Assembly (NCBI RefSeq): GCF_009650095.1
Contig: NZ_CP045915.1
Coordinates: forward strand, 3,224,001 to 3,288,000
Length of the DNA: 64,000 nt
Origin: Gracilibacillus salitolerans
Lineage (GTDB): Bacteria > Bacillota > Bacilli > Bacillales > Amphibacillaceae
Reading direction: 5' to 3'
In this document: positions 30,718 to 37,504 of the stretch, piece by piece
How positions within the stretch are numbered: position 1 is the stretch's first letter
How the letters are laid out: every line of letters starts with the position of its first letter
The notes under the pieces: model-generated
Database searches by the model: none
What the model saw: only the letters and a program-made list of their open reading frames with translations
What the model was told of the DNA's origin: nothing
Made by a program: the position numbers and the translations under genes

Positions 30718-31755
30718 TTATTGCTCAAGAGGATTCTTTACTTCAACCTCACCTGATATGATTTGGTCTTTAATTTCGATTACCTGATCGATAGTATCCT
30801 GTCCGATGAAATCATGTAAAGGTGCTTCTGAATCCGCCGTTACAAATGTCAGACCAACTCCATCTTCAGCTAAGCCAAACGATTGAACACCTGTTGTAAA
30901 AACTCCCTCTCCATACTCTTTTACAAAATCGTATGCTACGACGTCTGTATTCTTCAACTGAGATAACACGACATGATCGGGATTTTCAACGGTTCTATCA
31001 ATATCTTGTCCAGAGGTATAGAATCCAGCTTCTTCTGCTGCCTCAAATACGCCTAGATCACTAACGGCTGCAGCTGCCGCAATAAAGTCAGCGCCATTAG
31101 AATGTTGCTGCAACGCAATTTCTTTTGCTTTTGCAGGATCCTCAAAGCTACCCACATAGTTTACCAATACTTCTGCATCTTCATTTACAGCTGCAACACC
31201 TTCTTGAAAGCCTACAATATATTTATCTAGCAATGCGATATCTTCAGCAGGAATGATACCTACAGTATTGGTTTCTGTAGAAAGGCCTGCTGCTGTTCCT
31301 AATAGATAACTAGCTTCGTATTCTCGGAATTCCGTACTTTTTACATTTGGGAGATCAACTATAGCATCAATAATAGCAAAATCTCTATCTGGATTCGCTT
31401 GAGCTACTTCTGTTAAAGGATCTACTGCATCAAATGTAGCAGTTAAAATAAAATCATATCCATCTGCAACTGCTACCTCTAAATTTTGTTTTGTTTCCGT
31501 CGGATCGGAAGACTCAATAACATTCACCTCTAGACCAGTTTCCTCTGCAGCTTGTTCTGCCCCATCAGCAATTTGTTGAAAAAACGGATTTACACCGATC
31601 TGATCAGTTAATACAACTGCTACACGCTTTGCATCTTCAGAAGCTTCTGCACCCTCTTCAGAGTTTCCAGTATCAGAAGTATCTTCCGTCCCACATGCAA
31701 CAAGGGATAAAACTAGTAATCCTGTTACTATCAAAAACCATAAACTCCTCTTCAC
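30718..31755 (-). CDS. BMP-family nucleoside-binding lipoprotein
   Basis: Extracytoplasmic substrate-binding lipoprotein, 345 residues. Signal peptide with lipobox LSLVAC (Cys at about residue 21) followed by an acidic linker. The PF02608 (BmpA/Med) pattern is visible: VAVVLTDQIGVNPFFQQIADG, DFAIIDAIVDLPNVKSTEFREYEASYLLG, and GVGLTFVTAD. Members bind purine or pyrimidine nucleosides. GTG start with GAGGGGG site. First gene of the importer operon, with its own promoter, directly downstream of the CoA-transferase genes of the metabolosome operon and with no clear terminator between. Confidence 0.92.
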   Translation of the reverse strand: MKRSLWFLIVTGLLVLSLVACGTEDTSDTGNSEEGAEASEDAKRVAVVLTDQIGVNPFFQQIADGAEQAAEETGLEVNVIESSDPTETKQNLEVAVADGYDFILTATFDAVDPLTEVAQANPDRDFAIIDAIVDLPNVKSTEFREYEASYLLGTAAGLSTETNTVGIIPAEDIALLDKYIVGFQEGVAAVNEDAEVLVNYVGSFEDPAKAKEIALQQHSNGADFIAAAAAVSDLGVFEAAEEAGFYTSGQDIDRTVENPDHVVLSQLKNTDVVAYDFVKEYGEGVFTTGVQSFGLAEDGVGLTFVTADSEAPLHDFIGQDTIDQVIEIKDQIISGEVEVKNPLEQ

Positions 31756-31819
31756 TTAATAACGCCCCCTCTATAGTAGTTATTATGATATATTTCTATT
31801 TTTCGTCGTAACTAAAGTG

Positions 31820-31848
31820 ATTATAATGAACATTCCATATAAAATCAA
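31820..31848 (-). promoter_or_regulatory. promoter of the nucleoside importer operon
   Basis: On the minus strand, TTGATT (31843-31848), 17-bp spacer, consensus TATAAT (31820-31825), about 65 bp before the bmpA-type start. Read-through from the metabolosome operon is also possible. Confidence 0.8.
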
Positions 31849-31872
31849 CCAATTTTCGATAAATTCTGACAA

Positions 31873-32595
31873 TTAAAATTCAGCAGATCGATAATCATAT
31901 GGATCTATTCGTTTTAAAGTTTGCAATTGCTCTTTTGTTGGTGCTTTTGTATAACGTATTTCATGATAGATAAGAGGAAATCCTGTCTGTTCCTGAACTT
32001 CTTCGATAGTTGTATGAGGATGAATAGTGTCCAATTCTAATTGACCATTTCGGAAAACAAACACACATAATGGTGTGACTATCTTCCACAGGTTGCCTCT
32101 AGTTGTTACAAAATCTACTTGTTCCACAAATGTTCTCGGGTCGTGTTTAGTACGCCAGATAACCGCCTTCTTGGCTGTCGGTATTAACACTGCACTCCCT
32201 GCACCTCCAGGTAATCGCACCTTGGGTTTGTCATAGTCACCTATTACCGAAGCATTGATATTCCCGTGCCTATCAAATTGAATTCCGCCTAAGAAAGCTA
32301 CATCCAATTTTCCACGCATGGAAAGATCAAATATTTCATCTAATCCAAAATATGCCTCACCTTCTTCAACTAGATCTGCACCAGCTGAGGAGTAAGAAGC
32401 TTTTTTTATCGAACTCGGATTGACACCACCTGGAATATTTAAATGTACTAGATTTGGTGCGTGCAATTGCTTAGCTAGGTGCATAGCCACCATTGGCATC
32501 TGTGATGAAACACCATGAAAAACTGTCTCACCATCTCGAAGCATATCTGCTATCACACATGTCATTAGATCACTGATACGATAGTCATTTACCAT
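31873..32595 (-). CDS. CoA-transferase subunit B (glutaconate CoA-transferase-like)
   Basis: Beta subunit of a family I CoA-transferase, 240 residues. GctB-type pattern: FHGVSSQMPMVAMHLAK, the NIPGGVNPS turn, and VAFLGGIQFDRHGNINASVIG, PGGAGSAVL, then KHDPRTFVEQVDFVTTRG. It would move CoA between an acyl-CoA and a free acid. It is translationally coupled to subunit A (7-bp overlap). In this operon it could exchange CoA between the acyl-CoA made by the PduP-type enzyme and another acid, an alternative to PduL (inference). Substrate cannot be read from the sequence. Confidence 0.85.
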   Translation of the reverse strand: MVNDYRISDLMTCVIADMLRDGETVFHGVSSQMPMVAMHLAKQLHAPNLVHLNIPGGVNPSSIKKASYSSAGADLVEEGEAYFGLDEIFDLSMRGKLDVAFLGGIQFDRHGNINASVIGDYDKPKVRLPGGAGSAVLIPTAKKAVIWRTKHDPRTFVEQVDFVTTRGNLWKIVTPLCVFVFRNGQLELDTIHPHTTIEEVQEQTGFPLIYHEIRYTKAPTKEQLQTLKRIDPYDYRSAEF

Positions 32596-33422
32596 CTTAC
32601 TGCTCTCCCTCCTACTGCATGATCCTGTTGCTGATATTGATCAATAAACTTCTCTATTTCCCGCCTTTCTTTTAAGGATAAGAAGTTTTTTAATGCTCTG
32701 TCATCGACGTCATATTTCTGATAACAAGAGGTAGGGTGGGCTCCTTTTGGTACGTGGATGATCTTATCCACTAAAAATCCTGGAATATCAATCCGCTCAC
32801 GTTGCTGCTTCAATTTGTATCGAGAAATAATTTGTTCGGTTGTAATCATTACTTTTTTCGCCGCTCTTGACATTAAGACATCTTCATATTTAGGTCCGTG
32901 AATAATAGCATTACCTTCTTCGTCACATTCTTGGACATGGATGACTGCTACATCTGGAACAATTGCTCGAACTAAAGTAACCGGCTCACCTGTAAAAGGA
33001 TCTTCCACTACAACAAAATAATCATTACGTTCAATCAGATCACCGAACTTTAATCCATTTACCGGCATAAACGGAACATTGGTTGATGCTGCTCTTAGCG
33101 CACTGATTACCGTATAACATGCATGTTCATTCGTTTTCACCTTTCCTGACTGTACTGCCTTACGGTAATGGGGGGGTAGGCCGTATAGCGTTTCATAACT
33201 GACAAATCCCGCATCAACCGTATCTACTGTACCTGTTGCACATAATAGGTCGATATCATGGGCACCAGCTGTTTTTACTAAACGAAGGTGTGATTTTTTT
33301 TGACGTGCAAGTTCTCTTACGAATGCCATTGGTGCACGATGTAATACATTACCACCTAATGCTAATGTTGCATAATCGTTAACCTCCGAAACAGCAGTTT
33401 GTATGGTTGTTTGTTTCTTCAT
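32589..33422 (-). CDS. CoA-transferase subunit A (glutaconate CoA-transferase-like)
   Basis: Alpha subunit, 277 residues. Pattern of GctA-type subunits: LALGGNVLHRAPMAFVREL near the N-terminus, LRLVKTAGAHDIDLLCATG, PFMPVNGLKFGDL, VAVIHVQECDEEGNAIIHGP and PKGAHPTSCYQKYDVD at about 235-250. This resembles family I subunits (including some annotated as acyl CoA:acetate/3-ketoacid transferases) and not the citrate-lyase type. The ATG at 33422 has GGGGG 8 nt upstream; a GTG three codons earlier is less likely. No encapsulation-like tail is seen, so it probably acts outside the shell. Confidence 0.85.
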   Translation of the reverse strand: MKKQTTIQTAVSEVNDYATLALGGNVLHRAPMAFVRELARQKKSHLRLVKTAGAHDIDLLCATGTVDTVDAGFVSYETLYGLPPHYRKAVQSGKVKTNEHACYTVISALRAASTNVPFMPVNGLKFGDLIERNDYFVVVEDPFTGEPVTLVRAIVPDVAVIHVQECDEEGNAIIHGPKYEDVLMSRAAKKVMITTEQIISRYKLKQQRERIDIPGFLVDKIIHVPKGAHPTSCYQKYDVDDRALKNFLSLKERREIEKFIDQYQQQDHAVGGRAVRW

Positions 33423-33441
33423 CTTGTTCACCCCCGTTTAC

Positions 33442-34773
33442 TTATTTCACAGCATTGCTAGCGATATGGACTGCATCCCAAACTCCCGCGAAAGGTGGCG
33501 CATAACATAAATCCGTCATGCCTAATTCATCTGCAGGCATATTATTTTGGATAGCAATCGCAAACATGTCAATACGAAGCACGGCATCTTCCTGTCCTAT
33601 TGCTTGAGCACCGAGAATTCGATGCGTTCGTTGTTCACAGATAATTTTAATCCAAAGTGGAGTCTGTCCCGGATAATAGCCAGGATGATTTGCGGCCTGA
33701 ACAAATTCAGTTGTATAATCAAGCGCTAAATCCTTAGCTTCCTGTTCAGATAAGCCTGTCCGAGCTAATTCCATATCAATGATTTTGACAGCAGCGCTCC
33801 CTAATGTACCAATATATTTACGGTGTGCACCTGCAATATTTTCACCAGCTATACGGCCACACTTATTCGCATTTGTCCCTAAAGGTAAATAGGTATTCTC
33901 CTGCTTCACATAATGGTAGACTTGTGCACAATCACCTGCTGCATAAATGTCTTTAAGGTTAGTTCTCATTTCTCGATCAATCACCACCGCACCATTTTCG
34001 GCTAGCTGGATACCAGTTCCATCTAAAAATTTTGTCGCCGGTCGAACACCAATCGATAAAATCACCAGATCTGCTTCATATGTACCTTTACTTGTTAAAA
34101 CCTGCTGAACCGTTTGACTGCCTCTGAATGCTTCCACTCTTTCATTAACATGTAAAGCAACATTATTTTCTTGTAAATGCTCTGTTGCTATATCTGTTAT
34201 TTCCTGATCGAAAGGCAATAATATTCTATCTGCTTGCTCAATAATGCGAACATTTTTCCCTAGACCATGCATAGCTTCAGCTAACTCGATTCCGATATAG
34301 CCTCCACCAACAATGACGACATTTCGAACATGTGGCTGATGTGCTGTTTCTTTTAAAGACAGGCCATCTTCCATTGTTTTTAATACATGAATGTTTGCTA
34401 ATTCCAAGCCAGCAAACGGTGGAACAATTGCCGACGTCCCGGTGGCAATCAGTAATTTATCATAATGGTCTAAAAACATTTGGCCAGTTTTAACGTTTTT
34501 AACCATTACTTGCTTTCTATCTGGAGAAACCTTTACAACTACATGAAAGATGTTTACATTAATACCCTTTTGCTCAAATTGCTGCTTCGTTCGAGCGATC
34601 ATTTTAGTATGGTCATCATTTTCACCAGATACGTAATAAGGAAGACCACACGCTCCATAAGAAACATATTCTCCCTTTTCATAAACAGTTACTTCTGCAT
34701 TTTGATCAACTCTTTTCAGTTTGGAAGCAGCTGACATGCCAGCTGCAACACCACCGATAACGATTAGTTTCAT
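33442..34773 (-). CDS. CoA-disulfide reductase / NAD(P)H oxidase-type flavoprotein
   Basis: FAD- and NAD(P)H-dependent pyridine nucleotide-disulfide oxidoreductase, 443 residues. N-terminal FAD site VIGGVAAGMSAASKLKR, a single redox cysteine C43-like in SYGACGLPYYVSG, NAD site VIVGGGYIGIELAEAM (about 152-167) and the FAD-binding IYAAGDCAQV. One active cysteine rather than a CxxxxC pair is the hallmark of CoA-disulfide reductases and related NADH oxidases/persulfide reductases. Position between the shell vertex gene and the CoA-transferase suggests it keeps CoA reduced, or reduces a CoA-thiol mixed disulfide, for the compartment pathway. Confidence 0.85.
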   Translation of the reverse strand: MKLIVIGGVAAGMSAASKLKRVDQNAEVTVYEKGEYVSYGACGLPYYVSGENDDHTKMIARTKQQFEQKGINVNIFHVVVKVSPDRKQVMVKNVKTGQMFLDHYDKLLIATGTSAIVPPFAGLELANIHVLKTMEDGLSLKETAHQPHVRNVVIVGGGYIGIELAEAMHGLGKNVRIIEQADRILLPFDQEITDIATEHLQENNVALHVNERVEAFRGSQTVQQVLTSKGTYEADLVILSIGVRPATKFLDGTGIQLAENGAVVIDREMRTNLKDIYAAGDCAQVYHYVKQENTYLPLGTNANKCGRIAGENIAGAHRKYIGTLGSAAVKIIDMELARTGLSEQEAKDLALDYTTEFVQAANHPGYYPGQTPLWIKIICEQRTHRILGAQAIGQEDAVLRIDMFAIAIQNNMPADELGMTDLCYAPPFAGVWDAVHIASNAVK

Positions 34774-34807
34774 GACACAGGTCTCCTATTCGTATATTGT
34801 TACATTT

Positions 34808-35065
34808 TTATAGACCATCTGGTGCTTGATCAACAATACCTACCACAACTGCATCAATTGGTGCATGTTGATGCAATGCATGTTGAACAGCACTACCAAA
34901 ACTTACTAACACAAGTTCTCCTTCACCTGCACCAATTGTATCTGCTGCTATAAACCATTCCTTATCTACGCCATTAAATGGCTCAATCACTAATAACTTG
35001 TAGCCTTGTAACGTCTCATATTTTCGTGTTGATACCACACGATTAATTACTTTACCTATTACCAT
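34808..35065 (-). CDS. microcompartment pentameric vertex protein (EutN/CcmL, BMC-P)
   Basis: Forms pentamers that cap the corners of the polyhedral shell. 85 residues from ATG 35065, which has GGAGG 7 nt upstream; ten upstream in-frame codons are not expected to be translated. EutN/CcmL pattern: IGKVINRVVSTRKYETLQGYKLLVIEP at the start (strands 1-2), the AADTIGAGEGELVLVSFGSA turn, and the C-terminal DAVVVGIVD strand. It is the only vertex protein seen in the cluster. Lies between PduL and the CoA-disulfide reductase gene. Confidence 0.94.
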   Translation of the reverse strand: MVIGKVINRVVSTRKYETLQGYKLLVIEPFNGVDKEWFIAADTIGAGEGELVLVSFGSAVQHALHQHAPIDAVVVGIVDQAPDGL

Positions 35066-35094
35066 TTGATATACCTCCAAAAGTTGGATAGGCA

Positions 35095-35763
35095 TTACTT
35101 GATTAGCGTTAAGTATTCCGTACCCTTAATTGCAAAAGCGTTAGCATCATCGGTATCTATATGCATATCTAATGCATACCTCTCACTTACTCTAATAGTG
35201 ACATTTCCCATAACACCTGCTTTTTCTCCATCCACTTCTACTTGAACTTTTTGATGATTTGCTACTCCGAAAGTATTGGCATCTGCTGGAGACATATGAA
35301 TATGACGGTCTGCGATAATACATCCTTCTTTTAAATGTATTTTGCCTTTTGGACCTATTATAGTAATAGGCGCAGAGCCTGCTACATCTCCTGAATGCCT
35401 GACAGGTGGCTGGATTCCAAGTTTAATGGCATCTGTTCGAGATACCTCCACTTGCGTTTGTCGTCTAAGAGGGGCGACAATCCGCACGCGCTCTATCGAA
35501 GACTTTGGACCAACAATCGTCACTTGTTCTACACAAGCATATTGACCTGGTTGAGAAATATCACGATGTTTTTGAAATTCGTACTCTTTACCAAACAAAA
35601 TATCAGCATGCACTTTTTCTAAATGAACATGTCTTGCAGAAATACTAACTGGTACACGTAACAAACTCTCTTCCTGTACCACTTCAATCTGATTGGCTTT
35701 GATTTCTTCCATCACGGCCTCTGTTATTGCAAGATACAATGCTGACTTTCGATCATCTTTCAT
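35095..35763 (-). CDS. pduL: phosphate propanoyl/acetyltransferase PduL
   Basis: Converts acyl-CoA and phosphate to acyl-phosphate and CoA inside metabolosomes, recycling CoA. 222 residues. Two zinc-binding HxH sites: H45-V-H47 in SARHVHLE and H154-I-H156 in ADRHIHMSP, plus H123 in VRHSGD, which fits the two-domain PduL fold. The first about 24 residues (SALYLAITEAVMEEIK) form a predicted amphipathic helix followed by a short linker, as in luminal PduL forms with an encapsulation peptide. This links the PduP-type dehydrogenase to ATP formation through an acetate-kinase-type step that is not encoded nearby. Confidence 0.94.
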   Translation of the reverse strand: MKDDRKSALYLAITEAVMEEIKANQIEVVQEESLLRVPVSISARHVHLEKVHADILFGKEYEFQKHRDISQPGQYACVEQVTIVGPKSSIERVRIVAPLRRQTQVEVSRTDAIKLGIQPPVRHSGDVAGSAPITIIGPKGKIHLKEGCIIADRHIHMSPADANTFGVANHQKVQVEVDGEKAGVMGNVTIRVSERYALDMHIDTDDANAFAIKGTEYLTLIK

Positions 35764-35777
35764 GCTGGATCAGCCCT

Positions 35778-36056
35778 TTATGATTTAAATTCAGGTAACA
35801 ATTTAGAAATGTCACTATGTGGGCGTGGGATAACGTGTACAGCTACAACTTCTCCTACACGTCCTGCTGCCTCTGCTCCTACTTCTGTTGCTGCTTTGAC
35901 AGCTCCAACATCACCTTTAATAATCACGGAAACTAATCCAGAACCGATTTTTTCACTGCCTACTACTTCTACATTTGCTGCCTTTAACATAGCATCTGCT
36001 GCCTCAATTGATGCTGTTAATCCTCTTGTTTCAATTACTCCTAATGAATCACTCAT
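35778..36056 (-). CDS. microcompartment shell protein, BMC-H (copy 1)
   Basis: Single-domain hexameric shell protein, 92 residues, close to EutM/PduA. It starts [21 protein letters not shown], has the pore loop KIGSG at about 37-41 and [14 protein letters not shown] at 68-81. The first 82 residues are identical to those of copy 2 (36201-36473), while the tails differ ([10 protein letters not shown] against VNKLLKLS). The nucleotide sequences differ mainly at synonymous positions. A GGAGG site precedes ATG. These two are probably the main facet proteins. Confidence 0.96.
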   Translation of the reverse strand: MSDSLGVIETRGLTASIEAADAMLKAANVEVVGSEKIGSGLVSVIIKGDVGAVKAATEVGAEAAGRVGEVVAVHVIPRPHSDISKLLPEFKS

Positions 36057-36095
36057 GTGAATACCTCCATATTAATATAATTTTGAATTTGTCAC

Positions 36096-36178
36096 GGTGC
36101 TAATCGTCTGTAAGACCACCACTTCAAGCTTCACGTAAATCGAGGAAGCTAAAGTGTGGGATAACAGACGGTAACACC
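36096..36178 (-). repeat. 83-nt structured inverted repeat between the two near-identical BMC-H genes
   Basis: In the 144-bp gap between copies 2 and 1. The outer arms GGTG/CACC, then CGTCTGT/ACAGACG, then a long inner stem built on CACTT...AGCTTC with GAAGCT...AAGTG give one extended hairpin with a 12-nt loop. No T-run, so not a standard terminator. It could be an mRNA processing or stability element setting the dosage of the last shell protein, or a small REP-like insertion. Confidence 0.6.
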
Positions 36179-36200
36179 CTGATCATAGTCTCACTTTATC

Positions 36201-36473
36201 TTAAGAAAGCTTTAATAATTTATTAACATCGCTATGTGGACGTGGAATAACATGTACAGCTACAACTTCTCCGACACGTCCCGCTGCCTCTGCTCCTACT
36301 TCGGTTGCTGCTTTAACAGCTCCGACATCACCTTTAATAATCACGGACACTAGTCCAGAACCGATTTTTTCACTGCCTACCACTTCTACATTTGCTGCCT
36401 TTAACATAGCATCTGCTGCCTCAATTGATGCTGTTAACCCTCTTGTTTCAATTACTCCTAATGAATCACTCAT
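36201..36473 (-). CDS. microcompartment shell protein, BMC-H (copy 2)
   Basis: 90 residues, a PduA/EutM-type hexamer with pore loop KIGSG. Identical to copy 1 through HSD at residue 82. Its start codon overlaps the stop of the preceding BMC gene, so it is translationally coupled. The duplication followed by protein-level identity despite silent changes implies strong selection or gene conversion. Confidence 0.96.
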   Translation of the reverse strand: MSDSLGVIETRGLTASIEAADAMLKAANVEVVGSEKIGSGLVSVIIKGDVGAVKAATEVGAEAAGRVGEVVAVHVIPRPHSDVNKLLKLS

Positions 36474-36861
36474 GATTTTCTTCCTCCTCTAATGTTTTAC
36501 CTGTTTGCTTTTTCGTTGTATTTGTATTTCTTGTTGTTTGGTTCTTTGCTACTGACCGCTTTTGTTTAGTAGGTTTACTCGGAATAGCATACTTTAATAT
36601 TTCAGGGTGTGGATTCGTAATCACCACTGCATTCTTTAACGGTTGATCCTGCTTGGTCTGGTTAACTTGCTTGGCAGTATCAACGGCTAGAGATACATCA
36701 GATATGGAACCACCGATAACAAGTGAAACTAATTTACCACCTAACTGATTATGACTGGACAAAAATTCAACTCCGGCTGTTTTGCTAACCTGATCTAACA
36801 TCTCCATGGCAACTGCAAAATACTTTGTTTCTATCACACCAATAGCTTCATATTGTTTCAT
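36466..36861 (-). CDS. shell protein, BMC-H with long basic C-terminal tail
   Basis: 131 residues: one BMC domain (about 1-88: [20 protein letters not shown], pore-region loop [16 protein letters not shown], ending in [11 protein letters not shown]) followed by about 40 residues of disordered, Lys/Arg/Thr/Gln-rich tail ending in acidic residues. The pore loop lacks the usual small GSG. Extended BMC-H proteins such as EutK or PduV-like partners may bind nucleic acid or cargo; the tail could reach the lumen or cytosol. The gene overlaps both neighbours by a few bases. Confidence 0.9.
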   Translation of the reverse strand: MKQYEAIGVIETKYFAVAMEMLDQVSKTAGVEFLSSHNQLGGKLVSLVIGGSISDVSLAVDTAKQVNQTKQDQPLKNAVVITNPHPEILKYAIPSKPTKQKRSVAKNQTTRNTNTTKKQTGKTLEEEENHE

Positions 36862-37148
36862 GCAGAATCACCTTCTTTATCCGGGATCAGCTTGCCATAC
36901 ATTTTGTCGTCGGGTTTAGGAATAGATTTCATCGTGACAACTTCTCCATGATGGGAAGCCTGTGTTGCCCCAACTTCCAAAGCGGCCTGGACAGACGCCA
37001 AATCCCCTTCAATCATAATAGTTAATAATCCTGAACCTGCTTCTTCTACCTTGATCACTTCAACAAAAGCATGCTTACTCATGGCATCAATAGCAATCAT
37101 TGCTGTCACAGTTCCTATTACTTCAATCAATCCTAATGATCTTTTCAT
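36858..37148 (-). CDS. microcompartment shell protein, BMC-H
   Basis: 96 residues, a single BMC domain: SLGLIEVIGTVTAMIAIDAMSKHAFVEVIKVEEAGSG gives the first helix and the pore loop (EAGSG, about 36-40), ending EVVTMKSIPKPDDKMYGKLIP. The C-terminal KMYGKLIPDKEG extension differs from the other copies. Its stop overlaps the next gene's ATG, so translation is coupled. The more acidic pore loop compared with copies 1 and 2 suggests a different permeant. Confidence 0.94.
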   Translation of the reverse strand: MKRSLGLIEVIGTVTAMIAIDAMSKHAFVEVIKVEEAGSGLLTIMIEGDLASVQAALEVGATQASHHGEVVTMKSIPKPDDKMYGKLIPDKEGDSA

Positions 37149-37174
37149 GTATATTCCCCTAACTTACTAGACTG

Positions 37175-37495
37175 CTATGGACGCTTTACTTTGCCTGTAT
37201 TTAATAATTTTTCGAGACCAGGTGCCTGATGAGAAAGAAACCTTGTCACGATATCTTGTTGATCAATGTATTGGTTAGCTGCATGTCTTGCAGTTTCTAA
37301 TGCAACCTTTATATCGGATACATTACCAGTAAATTTAACTTGTACTACTACGGGGATCAATGCTTGATCACCTGTAGTTGGATTATTACAATCCATTGCT
37401 TCAATCTTTACATTTGCTGCTTTACAAGCTTGATCCATTGCTGTCATGGCTACACTAAAGCCTAAGACTTCCAATAGTCCCACCGCTTCTCCCAT
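37175..37495 (-). CDS. microcompartment shell protein, divergent BMC-H
   Basis: About 106 residues. BMC domain begins EAVGLLEVLGFSVAMTAMDQACKAA. An insertion around residues 35-46 (MDCNNPTTGDQALIP) replaces the short pore loop of the other paralogues, so the central pore should differ. The C-terminal region APGLEKLLNTGKV follows the domain. Start set at ATG 37495 (ribosome site AGGTGA); GTG 37504 directly after the PduP stop is the alternative. First shell gene after the dehydrogenase. No tandem-domain (BMC-T) protein is present anywhere in the window. Confidence 0.9.
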   Translation of the reverse strand: MGEAVGLLEVLGFSVAMTAMDQACKAANVKIEAMDCNNPTTGDQALIPVVVQVKFTGNVSDIKVALETARHAANQYIDQQDIVTRFLSHQAPGLEKLLNTGKVKRP

Positions 37496-37504
37496 CAGCT
37501 TCAC

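Noticed and set aside
36057..36200. Intergenic element between shell genes as a rho-independent terminator
   Set aside because: The hairpin has no T-run in the direction of transcription and more operon genes follow.
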